Below are positions 42,699 through 50,843 of a stretch of DNA of 64,000 nt, one piece after another. The notes beneath the pieces were generated by a model. That model was not told the DNA's origin. It worked only from the letters and a program-made list of their open reading frames with translations, and did not search any database. A program made the translations under genes and the position numbers. The DNA is from Stenotrophomonas maltophilia (GTDB taxonomy: Bacteria; Pseudomonadota; Gammaproteobacteria; Xanthomonadales; Xanthomonadaceae), in contig NZ_SRHZ01000055.1 of the NCBI RefSeq assembly GCF_004684085.1, positions 1 through 64,000 of the forward strand, read 5' to 3'. The first letter of the stretch is position 1. Every line of letters starts with the position of its first letter.

Positions 42699-43604
42699 AT
42701 GACTTCCGAACTCGCGCTCGACGCGAACCCGCCAACCCGGCCGCCCGCCCCCCAGCAGCAGGAAATGCCGCTGGCCGTGGTGCATGGGCAACCGGTCCTG
42801 CAGATTCCGCAGGACCTGTACATCCCGCCGGATGCGCTGGAAGTCATCCTGGATGCTTTTGAAGGCCCGCTGGACCTGCTGCTGTACCTGATCCGCCGGC
42901 AGAACCTGGACGTGCTGGACATTCCCGTGGCCGAGATCACCCGGCAGTACGTGGAATACATCACCGTGATGCGCGAGCTGCGTTTCGAGCTGGCCGCCGA
43001 GTACCTGGTGATGGCCGCGATCCTGGCCGAGGTGAAGTCGCGCATGCTGCTGCCGCGCCCGGTCAGTGAGGAAGGCGATGAAGCCGACCCACGCGCCGAG
43101 CTGGTGCGCCGGTTGCAGGAGTACGAACGTTTCAAGCAGGCTGCCGAGGACATCGACGCCCTGCCCCGCCAGGACCGCGATACCAGCCTGGCCCATGCCT
43201 TCATGCCCGAACGGGCGACGGTGAAACTGCCGCCGCCGGTCGACCTGAAGGAAATGCTGATGGCCCTGCACGACGTGCTCAAGCGCGCCGAGCTGTTCAC
43301 CGGCCACGCGATCAAGCGTGAGGCCTTGAGCGTGAGGCAACGCATGGGCGAAGTACTCAGCCGGCTCGAGGACGGCAAGTTCTATCGTTTTGAAGGGTTG
43401 TTCACCGCTGAAGAAGGCAAGCTGGGCGTGCTGGTCACGTTCCTGGCAGTGCTGGAACTGGCCAAGGAGCAGCTGCTGGACATCGTCCAGGAAGAGCCGC
43501 TGGCGCCGATCTATGTGAAATCCCTGGCCGCCGGCAACACCAACGCCCCGCTGCAGTTCAGCAGCGAGTTCGACGACAACGACGCCGCCAATGCAAACGA
43601 GTGA
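42699..43604 (+). CDS. scpA: Segregation and condensation protein A
   Basis: A 301-residue kleisin subunit of the Smc-ScpA-ScpB condensin, which compacts and separates chromosomes. The N-terminal Smc-binding part is FEGPLDLLLYLIRRQNLDVLDIPVAEITRQY. The middle has MAAILAEVKSRMLLPRP. The C-terminal winged helix (RLEDGKFYRFEGLFTAEEG) contacts the other Smc head. An N-terminal extension of about 45 residues precedes the core, as in related species. The start at 42699 is forced by an adjacent stop codon and lacks a clear Shine-Dalgarno sequence. scpB follows after 13 bases. Confidence 0.95.
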   Translation: MTSELALDANPPTRPPAPQQQEMPLAVVHGQPVLQIPQDLYIPPDALEVILDAFEGPLDLLLYLIRRQNLDVLDIPVAEITRQYVEYITVMRELRFELAAEYLVMAAILAEVKSRMLLPRPVSEEGDEADPRAELVRRLQEYERFKQAAEDIDALPRQDRDTSLAHAFMPERATVKLPPPVDLKEMLMALHDVLKRAELFTGHAIKREALSVRQRMGEVLSRLEDGKFYRFEGLFTAEEGKLGVLVTFLAVLELAKEQLLDIVQEEPLAPIYVKSLAAGNTNAPLQFSSEFDDNDAANANE

Positions 43605-43617
43605 GCGCTGACTGCCG

Positions 43618-44493
43618 ATGGATCAATCGCTGATCGACCGCATTGTCGAAGGTGCGCTGCTGGCCTCCAGCCAGCCGCTTACCCTGGCCCAGCTGAAAGA
43701 CCTGTTCCCGGAAGAGGAACCGGCACCACCGGGCAGCATCGAACGCGCACTGGAACGCCTGCGCGAGGCCTGCGAAGGCCGCGGGGTGGAACTGGTCGAG
43801 GTCGCCTCCGGCTTCCGCTACCAGGTCACCGGCGAAGTGCATGCCTGGATCAGCCGGCTGTGGACCGAGCGCAAGACCCGCTACACCCGTGCCACACTGG
43901 AAACCCTGGCGCTGATTGCCTACCGGCAGCCGATCACCCGTGGCGAGATTGAACAGGTGCGTGGCGTGGCGGTCAGCAGCAACATCATCCAGGCGCTGGA
44001 AGAACGCGAGTGGATCCGCGTGGTCGGCCACCGCGACGTGCCCGGCAAGCCAGCGCTGTTCGGCACCACCAAAGGCTTCCTGGACTACTTCGGCCTGAAG
44101 CGGTTGGACGAACTGCCCCCGCTGTCGGAACTGAAAGACCTGGGCGAGCTGGACCCGCAACTGGCCCTGGATCGCGATGCACCGGCCGTGGCCGGTGCCG
44201 ATGGCCCGGATATCTCGGCCGGCGCCGAAAGCGCTGCCGCAAACGATGACGCCGGCCTGGCCGGCAGTGACACCCCCGATTCCGCCGATGCGCCCCCTGC
44301 ATCGGCCTCCGATGAGCAAGCACCTTCGCCCCTCGATGATGGGCACCCCGATTCCGCGCCGGGCGAGCGCGCGGTGCCAGTGAACGAACGCGAAGACAAC
44401 GCCGTCGCGATGACGACCGTGGCTGTTGACCAAGCCGATTCCGAACCAGAGGCCGACCCCGAAACCGTCGGCCGGAGCAAAACTGATGAGTGA
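43618..44493 (+). CDS. scpB: Segregation and condensation protein B
   Basis: A 291-residue partner of ScpA in the Smc complex. The conserved core (about 1-185) has two winged helices, with LIAYRQPITRGEIEQVRGV and the GKPALFGTTKGFLDYFGLKRLDELP end characteristic of ScpB. The remaining roughly 105 residues are acidic and Ala/Asp/Pro-rich, an extension not found in Bacillus ScpB. It overlaps the start of rluB by eight bases, so scpA, scpB and rluB form one operon, a common gammaproteobacterial order. Confidence 0.95.
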   Translation: MDQSLIDRIVEGALLASSQPLTLAQLKDLFPEEEPAPPGSIERALERLREACEGRGVELVEVASGFRYQVTGEVHAWISRLWTERKTRYTRATLETLALIAYRQPITRGEIEQVRGVAVSSNIIQALEEREWIRVVGHRDVPGKPALFGTTKGFLDYFGLKRLDELPPLSELKDLGELDPQLALDRDAPAVAGADGPDISAGAESAAANDDAGLAGSDTPDSADAPPASASDEQAPSPLDDGHPDSAPGERAVPVNEREDNAVAMTTVAVDQADSEPEADPETVGRSKTDE

Positions 44494-46183
44494 CACCCCT
44501 CGCAAGCTGTCGTTGAACAAGCTCTCGCTCAAGCGCGAAGCCACCTCCGAACAGTTCAAATTGGAAGAACGCCTGCACAAGGTACTGGCCCAGGCCGGCC
44601 TCGGCTCGCGCCGTGCGCTGGAACAGCGCATCGCCGAAGGCCTGGTCAAGGTCAATGGTGAAGTCGCGCAGACCGGCATGTCGGTCAAGAGCGGCGACAA
44701 GATCGAACTGGACGGCCGCGGCTTCGTCGCCACCGCCCTGGCCGAGCCGTCGCGCGTGCTGGTCTATAACAAGCCGGAAGGCGAAGTGACCACCCGCGAA
44801 GACCCCGAGGGCCGCCCGACCGTGTTCGAGTCGCTGCCGCCGCTGAAGGGCGCGCGCTGGATCGCAGTCGGCCGCCTGGACATCAACACCACCGGCCTGC
44901 TGCTGGCCACCACCGACGGTGAGCTGGCCAACGCCATGATGCACCCGTCGTTCGAGGTCGAGCGCGAGTACGTGGTGCGCGTGCGTGCCCCGGAAGGCGA
45001 AGAGAAGGTCTCCGACGCCATCATCGACCGCCTCAGCCGCGGCGTGGCGCTGGAAGACGGCCCGGCCAAGTTCGACGAGATCGAACGCATCGGCGGTACC
45101 GATTCGCACGACTGGTTCCGCGTCGTGGTGAAGGAAGGCCGCAACCGTGAAGTGCGCCGTCTGTGGGAATCGCAGGGCTGCCAGGTCAGCCGCCTGAAGC
45201 GCACCCGCTACGGCAAGGTCACCCTTCCGCGCGAACTGGCCCGCGGCCATTCGGTGGAACTGGGCAGCACCCAGGTCGAGGCCCTGCGTGCGCAGCTGAA
45301 GCTGGAAGAAGGTGCACCGTCGGCACTGACCCTGCAGCCGGTGATCGGCCAGCGTCGCGCCGCCAAGACCACCGTACGCGTGCGCGAAGGTGGCCGTGGC
45401 AACGCCTACGTCAACGGCCACAACACCGCCGATGAAGGTCGCGAGCTGCGTCGTTTCGACAACGTCCGCGAAGACCGTGGCCGTGGCCGCGGCGGCAAGG
45501 GCGGCGGCTTCAAGGGTGGCCTGACGGTCAGCGGTGAAGCGGCAGCCAAGCAGTCGCAGAAGCCGTTCAAGCAGCGCGCGCCGAAAAATGATCGCTCGCT
45601 GCCGGAAGGCAACCCGGCGGCGTTCCGTACCTGGTACGTGCCGGACGGTGTCAGCACCGGCCCGAGCGGTCACCGCAATGCCGGTCCGGGTGCACGTGGC
45701 CCCGGCGCACGGGGTCCGGGCGCAGGCGGCCAGGGCCGTCCGTACGGCAAGCCGAAGGGTCCGGGCGCGGGTGCCGGTGGCGGCCAGGGCCGTGGCGGCT
45801 TCGGCGGTGAAGGCCGTGGTGGCGCCGGTGGTGCTGGCGGCCAGGGTCGTCCGGCCGGCGCAGGCAACCGCTCGCAGGGCCAGGGCAACAAGCATCCGTA
45901 CGGCCATCCGGGCAACGCTCCGAGCTTCCCGTCCGATCATGCCAACCCGGGCTTCAGCCCTTATGGCAGCCCCCGTCCGGCCGGCAATGGCCGTCCGGGT
46001 GGTAACCCCAATGCACGTCCGGGCGGCAATCGTGGCGCAGGTGGCCCCGGTGGCAACCGCGGCCCGGGTGGCCCCGGCGGCAATCGTGGTCCCGGCGGTC
46101 CGGGTGGCAACCGTGGTCCGGGCGGCCCCGGCGGCAACCGTGGTCCGGGCGGCCCGCGCCGCAGCGGCCCGCGCGGCGGCTGA
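44486..46183 (+). CDS. rluB: 23S rRNA pseudouridine synthase RluB with glycine-rich tail
   Basis: A 565-residue RsuA-family enzyme; RluB modifies U2605 of 23S rRNA. It has an S4 domain (LHKVLAQAGLGSRRALEQRI) and a catalytic core with the aspartate in GRLDINTTGLLL and RNREVRRLWESQG. E. coli RluB is about 290 residues; here the last 230 or so are low-complexity Gly/Arg/Pro/Asn, ending in about four GGNRGPGGP repeats. Such RGG-like tails bind RNA. The ATG at 44486 follows GGAG, and an upstream in-frame start would lie deep in scpB. A terminator follows. Confidence 0.93.
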   Translation: MSDTPRKLSLNKLSLKREATSEQFKLEERLHKVLAQAGLGSRRALEQRIAEGLVKVNGEVAQTGMSVKSGDKIELDGRGFVATALAEPSRVLVYNKPEGEVTTREDPEGRPTVFESLPPLKGARWIAVGRLDINTTGLLLATTDGELANAMMHPSFEVEREYVVRVRAPEGEEKVSDAIIDRLSRGVALEDGPAKFDEIERIGGTDSHDWFRVVVKEGRNREVRRLWESQGCQVSRLKRTRYGKVTLPRELARGHSVELGSTQVEALRAQLKLEEGAPSALTLQPVIGQRRAAKTTVRVREGGRGNAYVNGHNTADEGRELRRFDNVREDRGRGRGGKGGGFKGGLTVSGEAAAKQSQKPFKQRAPKNDRSLPEGNPAAFRTWYVPDGVSTGPSGHRNAGPGARGPGARGPGAGGQGRPYGKPKGPGAGAGGGQGRGGFGGEGRGGAGGAGGQGRPAGAGNRSQGQGNKHPYGHPGNAPSFPSDHANPGFSPYGSPRPAGNGRPGGNPNARPGGNRGAGGPGGNRGPGGPGGNRGPGGPGGNRGPGGPGGNRGPGGPRRSGPRGG

Positions 46184-46205
46184 TCGCCCGCGCGACTGAA
46201 ACAGG

Positions 46206-46231
46206 AAACCCCGGCTCCGGCCGGGGTTTTT
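46206..46231 (+). terminator. Intrinsic terminator of the scpAB-rluB operon
   Basis: AAACCCCGGC and its complement flank a 4-base loop, followed by five T residues, 22 bases after the rluB stop. Confidence 0.9.
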
Positions 46232-46246
46232 CGTTTTCGTACAGAA

Positions 46247-46331
46247 AAAAGGGGACGGAGGGGATTAAGTCGCCTTTGCCGTATTTGGTGCCAGAGAGTC
46301 AGAAGCGACTTAATCCCCTCCGTCCCCTTTT
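46247..46331. repeat. Complete long inverted-repeat element
   Basis: Perfect 27-bp arms at 46247-46273 (AAAAGGGGACGGAGGGG...) and 46305-46331 flank a 31-base loop. On the leftward strand the stem is followed by a T tract (complement of the A run at 46245-46250), so it can terminate the AraC-type gene. The right arm encodes the last codons and stop of that gene. A second copy lies at 1-48. No transposase is present; it may be a miniature mobile element. Confidence 0.85.
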
Positions 46332-47110
46332 GCGTGTCGCTGGAAGGCGGCGGGTGTGGTGCCGGCCATGCTGCGGAAGAAGGCGATGAACGGGCTCTCG
46401 GCGGAGAAGCCGGTGTCCTGCGCCACGTGCGCGACGCGATGGCCGAGCAGCAGCAGCTCCATCGCCCGCATCAGGCGCCATTGCTGACGCCAGGCCTGGT
46501 AGCCCATCCCGGTATCGCGCTGCATCAGCCGGCCGACCGTACGCACGCTCAAGCCCGCGCGTGCGGCCAGCTCCCCCAGTTCGGGTGGCAGCTGTTCGGC
46601 CAGTGGCAGGCAACGCGCGATGCGCGGATCGCGCGGTAGCGGCAGATCCATCGGCGCCACCGGTGCCTCAGCGATCTCCAGCACGCACAGCGCCAGCTGA
46701 TGGTGCGCACGCGGCGCCTGCCAGTCGTGGTCGAACGGCGCCTGCGCGATCGGCTCCAGCAATGCCTGCAGCAACGGACCGACGCCGATGATCGACGGCT
46801 GCTGCGGCAACCGGGCCGACAACACGGCATCGAAGTACAGCGAACGGTAGTCGACCGCCTGGCGCATCTGCGCGCGATGGGGCAGCCCACCCGGAATCCA
46901 CGCCGCGCGCGCGGGCGGCAGCAGGCTGATGCGATCACCGTAAGTGAGGCGCGTGCAGCCCTGTCGGGTGTACAGCAGCTGCGCGCGTGCATGCTGGTGC
47001 CAACCCGAATCGTGATCCGCCAGTGAGGCCGCGATCCCCAGCACCGGAGCGCTCCAGGCATCGGCATCGAAGTGCGCGTCCGGCTGCAACCAGGCCATGT
47101 CTGATTTCAT
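46310..47110 (-). CDS. AraC family transcriptional regulator
   Basis: About 266 residues. The N-terminal cupin-like sensor domain (HDSGWHQHARAQLLYTRQGC, HQH facing a metal or ligand) is followed by the C-terminal pair of helix-turn-helix motifs (LGELAARAGLSVRTVGRLMQ, HVAQDTGFSAESPFIAFFRS). The stop and final residues AKGDGGD come from the inverted-repeat element, so the native C-terminus was probably altered by its insertion; the DNA-binding region is upstream and looks intact. Starts at 47110 or 47098 are both possible. It is divergent from the MFS exporter gene 78 bases away, which is the likely target. Confidence 0.9.
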   Translation of the reverse strand: MKSDMAWLQPDAHFDADAWSAPVLGIAASLADHDSGWHQHARAQLLYTRQGCTRLTYGDRISLLPPARAAWIPGGLPHRAQMRQAVDYRSLYFDAVLSARLPQQPSIIGVGPLLQALLEPIAQAPFDHDWQAPRAHHQLALCVLEIAEAPVAPMDLPLPRDPRIARCLPLAEQLPPELGELAARAGLSVRTVGRLMQRDTGMGYQAWRQQWRLMRAMELLLLGHRVAHVAQDTGFSAESPFIAFFRSMAGTTPAAFQRHAKGDGGD

Positions 47111-47188
47111 GTATTCAATGACAGGACAGACAGAGTGCGCCATCGCGGACGCGACCACAATGCGCGGCCCTGTTCCTGGAGCGCCCGC

Positions 47189-48316
47189 ATGTCGCGCCGC
47201 CTGTTGTTGCTCACCATTGCACTGCTGATGTTTCCGCAGTTGGCACAGACCCTGTACAGCCCGGCCCTGGCCGATCTGGCCGAACGCTTCACCTTGCCAC
47301 CCAGTGCCGCCAGTCAGGCGATGAGCCTGTATCTGTTCGGCTTCGCCGTCGGTGTGCTGCTGTGGGGACGCTTGGCCGACCGTATCGGTCGTCGCCCCGC
47401 GCTGCTCGGTGGCCTCGGCGTCTTCGCAGTGGCCGCATTGGGCGGCCTGATGGCCGGCAGTTTCAGCCAGGTCCTGCTGGCCCAGGCGTTGGCCGCGGTC
47501 GGCGCAGCCGCAGCATCGGTAGTGACCCAGACCGTGCTGCGCGATCATCTGCAGGGACCGGCGCTGGCGCAGGCATTCTCCTGGATCGGCATGGCCCTGG
47601 CCCTGAGCCCGGCCATCGGTCTTGCGCTGGGCACGCTGCTGGTCACCGCCAATGGCTACGCCGGCGTGCAGACCGGCCTGCTGCTGATCGCCGCACTGCT
47701 GGTGGTCGCGTGCCTTGCGATGCTGCACGAGAGCCGCCCTGCCCAGGTCGGGCATACGCCGCTGCTTCCGTTGCTGCGGCAACTGCTGTGTGATCGCTGG
47801 ATCTGGTCGCAGGCGCTGTTGGTGATGGCCTTCAACGTGGCAATGTACAGCTGGTATGCACTCGGTCCCTTCGTGTTTGCCCGCCAACAATGGCCGGCCA
47901 GTTGGTTCGGCGCCAGCGGCGCCGTGCTGGCGCTGGGTTCAGCGCTGGGCGCATGGGGCAATGGCCGCCTGCTGCGTGCGGGCATTGCTTCGGCCACGCG
48001 CATCCGCATGGCCTCGATGCTCGTTCTTGTCGGCGGCGTGCTTGCCGCGCTGCTGCATGACCATCCCGCCGTGGTGGTCGCAATGCTGCCGGTAGTGGCG
48101 GGGTTCGGCCTGGCCATCCCCAACGTGCTCGGCCAGGCCCTGCGCGGGTATCCGCACTGCCTCGGCAGTGCCGGCGCACTGTTCGGCCTGCTCTACTACC
48201 TGTTGATCGGTGTGGCGATGGCGTTGGTCGGTGCACTGCAGCTACTGGCACCGCCCCTCATCGTCTGCGGGCTGTTGGCCTTGTGGCTTCAGCGGCCTCG
48301 CTGCCGGGCCGCCTGA
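47189..48316 (+). CDS. MFS exporter, Bcr/CflA type
   Basis: A 375-residue inner-membrane drug/proton antiporter of the major facilitator superfamily with about 11-12 helices. The loop 2-3 signature is GRLADRIGRRPALLGG. The helix-4 to helix-5 region (SVVTQTVLRDHLQG, then the SPAIGLALGTLL segment) matches the Bcr/CflA drug-export group, including its conserved proline-glycine turn. GGAG lies eight bases before the ATG at 47189. Divergent from an AraC-type regulator, probably its regulator. Substrate unknown; bicyclomycin, sulfonamide or chloramphenicol-type drugs are typical of the family. Confidence 0.9.
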   Translation: MSRRLLLLTIALLMFPQLAQTLYSPALADLAERFTLPPSAASQAMSLYLFGFAVGVLLWGRLADRIGRRPALLGGLGVFAVAALGGLMAGSFSQVLLAQALAAVGAAAASVVTQTVLRDHLQGPALAQAFSWIGMALALSPAIGLALGTLLVTANGYAGVQTGLLLIAALLVVACLAMLHESRPAQVGHTPLLPLLRQLLCDRWIWSQALLVMAFNVAMYSWYALGPFVFARQQWPASWFGASGAVLALGSALGAWGNGRLLRAGIASATRIRMASMLVLVGGVLAALLHDHPAVVVAMLPVVAGFGLAIPNVLGQALRGYPHCLGSAGALFGLLYYLLIGVAMALVGALQLLAPPLIVCGLLALWLQRPRCRAA

Positions 48317-48455
48317 CACAAGATCCGGTTTTCGTCCCGAAGAAGGTAACGCCGCACCCCGTGCCAGGATGCGAAGCACATTGCCAAGCATTGCCTCCGG
48401 ATACCGGCAGAGGCCCCGGGGAGTTTCCCCAGGACCCGGATGAGCCGACAGCCGG

Positions 48456-48863
48456 TTACTGGACGTTGATCACTTCATCCATCGGCGCGAGGAAGTTGCC
48501 AGGGCTGTTGCGCGACGCCGAAATCACATAGGTTCCGGGTGTTGCGATGGTCGCGGTGCAATGGCGGATCGGCGTGGTGTTGCCACCGTCGTAATTGTCA
48601 TTGGTACGGCACAGGAACTGACCATTGGCATAGACCGAGAAATTGCTCGTTCCATCCACCTGGCCACCGCCCGTGATGTAGATCTCCGACGGCGAGCCTG
48701 CCACGCGCGGCAGGGTTCCAATCTCGAACCTGGCTGTTACCGGATGCGGCAACAGGCTTGGGCAGGACACAACGATTCCGCTGTCGGACAGGCAGACTTC
48801 GGCGTGGGCGATGGCGGGCGTGGCGATGAGGGCCACGAGCAGCAAGGACGTTCTGAACTCCAT
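48456..48863 (-). CDS. Small secreted protein of unknown function
   Basis: A 135-residue protein with a clear signal peptide (MEFRTSLLLVALIATPAIAHA) and no further membrane segment. The mature part is beta-rich (EIYITGGGQVDGTSNFSVYA, then IATPGTYVISASRNSP) and has four cysteines (CLSDSGIVVSC, FLCR, RHC) that could form two disulfides. The fold may be an immunoglobulin-like or jelly-roll sandwich, but I do not recognise the family. A perfect 8-bp inverted repeat lies 17 bases before its start. Transcribed leftward alone. Confidence 0.68.
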   Translation of the reverse strand: MEFRTSLLLVALIATPAIAHAEVCLSDSGIVVSCPSLLPHPVTARFEIGTLPRVAGSPSEIYITGGGQVDGTSNFSVYANGQFLCRTNDNYDGGNTTPIRHCTATIATPGTYVISASRNSPGNFLAPMDEVINVQ

Positions 48864-49211
48864 TCCAGCGTCTCCAATGATCCCAGCACAATCGCTGGGA
48901 TGTCCCTGTTATTCATTGCAGGGTTACTGCAAAGTCATGGGAACGTGAATGCATTGCGCACCTGCGGCGGCGGATGGCAGCAGGATCCTCTCTGGGCGGG
49001 GCGTTGCACGCCTTCGCTGCCGTTGGCACCGATCCCTTCCCGATGACTTCATGTCGATGCAGAATGCCTACCATCGCGCGGCACTTTTCCTGCCACGTCT
49101 CGACGTTCACAACTTGGGTTAGGAATTGCTGCAAACGCGGGGCAATGTGCGCTACGCCCAGAATTCACATCAGGGTGCTGGCTATCTTGCGCGCTCTCCC
49201 CGACGAAGCAG
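48864..49211. other. 348-base divergent gap with a small inverted repeat
   Basis: ATCCCAGC and its complement (48880-48887 and 48894-48901), six bases apart, lie just before the leftward secreted-protein gene. It could be an operator or a leader hairpin. No other gene or RNA is evident up to 49211. Confidence 0.4.
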
Positions 49212-49511
49212 ATGCCCATGATCACGATCACCGCAGACCAGGCCCGCGCCAATGCCGATGCCGCCAAACGCCCGATCGAACAGTTCTACCGCGATCTCGA
49301 TCACTCGATCCAGATCGGCTCGGAAAATGGCCGCCGCTATATCGTGTTCGGCTTCAGTCAGGTGATGGCCAGCGAGCAGGTCGTCGACGGCGTGGTCACT
49401 CAACTGCTGAAGAATGGTTTCGGTGTCGAACGATTGCTGAGCGACGCCGAGCAGCACTACATCCGCATCAACTGGGAGGGTGCGCAGCCGCCGCAGCTCA
49501 ACGCCGGCTGA
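49212..49511 (+). CDS. Conserved-looking hypothetical protein (99 residues)
   Basis: A 97-99 residue cytosolic protein with no signal or membrane segment. It starts MPMITITADQARANADAAKR (49212) or at the second Met (49218). The middle (IQIGSENGRRYIVFGFSQVM) and end (YIRINWEGAQPP) suggest an alternating alpha/beta fold. Similar sequences in phage-derived or regulatory contexts are conceivable, but I do not recognise a family. It overlaps the convergent gene at 49498 by 14 bases. No clear Shine-Dalgarno sequence. Confidence 0.6.
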   Translation: MPMITITADQARANADAAKRPIEQFYRDLDHSIQIGSENGRRYIVFGFSQVMASEQVVDGVVTQLLKNGFGVERLLSDAEQHYIRINWEGAQPPQLNAG

Positions 49512-49932
49512 GAGTGAATGCGGTGCCGTCCACGCCCAGGTCCCACCCTCGGCCAGTCCCCGAGAGCGCCAGCGAGATATCGCCCTTGGTCATCGCCTGC
49601 GCGGTACCCGCCCGTTTGGCACCGGCGTGCACGCCGACAGAGGCGTAGGTGCCCAACAGCTGATCGACACTCATCGCACCGGTGAAGCTGCCACGGCCAC
49701 GGGTGATCTTCGACTTGCCAACGGTAAGGCCGCCACCCTTCATCCTGATGCGCACCGGCATGCTCGCGCCGTTGCCGCAGGTGACCGTGCCGGTGCCGGA
49801 GGCGGTCTTGTAGATCAGCGACCAACCGGACAGGTTGTAGCGCAGCTCGCAGTCAAGATTGCCCGCCGCCTGCGCGGCCGGGGCGAGCGATGCGGCGGCC
49901 AGGGCCAGCAGCAGGCCGAAGATTGATTTCAT
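49498..49932 (-). CDS. Secreted DUF992-like protein
   Basis: A 144-residue exported protein (signal MKSIFGLLLALAAASLAPAA). The mature part has GTGTVTCGNG, then GGGLTVGKSKITRGRGSF, LLGTYASVGVHAGAKR and a C-terminal SLALSGTGRGWDLGVDGT. This glycine-rich beta pattern resembles the DUF992/EipA group of small periplasmic proteins, some of which support envelope integrity in alphaproteobacteria. The assignment rests on general pattern only. Two cysteines could form a disulfide. Convergent overlap of 14 bases with the gene at 49212. Confidence 0.65.
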   Translation of the reverse strand: MKSIFGLLLALAAASLAPAAQAAGNLDCELRYNLSGWSLIYKTASGTGTVTCGNGASMPVRIRMKGGGLTVGKSKITRGRGSFTGAMSVDQLLGTYASVGVHAGAKRAGTAQAMTKGDISLALSGTGRGWDLGVDGTAFTLSRR

Positions 49933-50022
49933 GGCAGGACGTCCGGAACGATCGATTCGGTCAGCGAATGCGGCAGCGCGCCAGCGCTATGGACGCGGGC
50001 GCGAATGAAGGCGCGACAGTGC

Positions 50023-50829
50023 TCAGGCCGGCTCGTCCAGGTGGAACGCGTCGGCATCCAGCATGGCCGGGAAACGCGCACGATGCGCGGCCAGCGCTTC
50101 GGCCGAGATGGTGGTGGTCACCACCTGCTCGCGCTCGCGGATTTCCACCTGCGGCTGGCCGAGGAAATCCAACACCGCGCTGTCGCCAGCGTAATGCAGC
50201 TGGTTGCCGTCAACGCCAACGCGGTTGACCGCGGCGACGAAGCACAGGTTCTCGATCGCACGTGCACGCAGCAGGGTCTTCCATGCATAGGCACGGGCCG
50301 ACGGCCAGTTGGCGACGAAGATCTGCAGGTCGAAATCCATCTGCCCGGCCCGCTCCACGTTGTAGCGGTTGCGGCAGAACACCGGAAAACGCAGGTCGTA
50401 GCAGACCTGCGGATTGATCCGCCAGCCCTTCCATTCCACGGACAGGCGATCGCGGCCGGCGGCATAGCGCTCGTGTTCACCGCCGTAGCGGAACAGGTGG
50501 CGCTTGTCGTAGTACTGCAGATCGCCATCGGGCGTAGCGAACAGCAGGCGGTTGTAGACGCCCTCGCCATCACGCAACTGCACGCTGCCGATCACGGCTG
50601 CATCCAGCACCTGCGCCTGTTCGCGCACCCAGGCCACGGTCGGGCCATCCATGCCTTCGGCCTGCGCGATCGCTTCGTTGGAGAAGCCACTGGTAAAGGT
50701 CTCCGGCAGGATCACCAGGTCGGTGCTGCCCGCCAGCGGTGCCAGCAGCGCGCCGTAGTGGGCACGGTTGCCGGCCGGGTCGTGCCAGCGGGTGTCGCCC
50801 TGGACGAGGGAAATACGCAGGTCCTGCAT
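50023..50829 (-). CDS. Nitrilase-family omega-amidase
   Basis: A 268-residue cytosolic carbon-nitrogen hydrolase with the complete Glu-Lys-Cys triad: Glu43 (LPETFTSGFS), Lys109 (YYDKRHLFR) and Cys143 (PQVCYDLRFPV). It matches the YafV/Nit2 omega-amidase group, which hydrolyses 2-oxoglutaramate to 2-oxoglutarate. The gene before it encodes a methionine-type aminotransferase that makes such oxo-amides when glutamine is the amino donor, so the pair is chemically coherent. The ATG at 50829 follows AAGGAG. It begins 14 bases after the aminotransferase stop. Confidence 0.9.
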   Translation of the reverse strand: MQDLRISLVQGDTRWHDPAGNRAHYGALLAPLAGSTDLVILPETFTSGFSNEAIAQAEGMDGPTVAWVREQAQVLDAAVIGSVQLRDGEGVYNRLLFATPDGDLQYYDKRHLFRYGGEHERYAAGRDRLSVEWKGWRINPQVCYDLRFPVFCRNRYNVERAGQMDFDLQIFVANWPSARAYAWKTLLRARAIENLCFVAAVNRVGVDGNQLHYAGDSAVLDFLGQPQVEIREREQVVTTTISAEALAAHRARFPAMLDADAFHLDEPA

Positions 50830-50843
50830 GTCCACTCCTTCGC

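Noticed and set aside
45640-46180. Tandem DNA repeat at the end of rluB as a possible separate repeat element
   Set aside because: The periodicity follows codons of the Gly/Arg/Pro tail and stays in frame, so it is a protein repeat.
46205-46331. CRISPR-like repeats near 46.2 kb
   Set aside because: Only one inverted pair and a terminator are present; there are no direct repeats with spacers and no cas genes.
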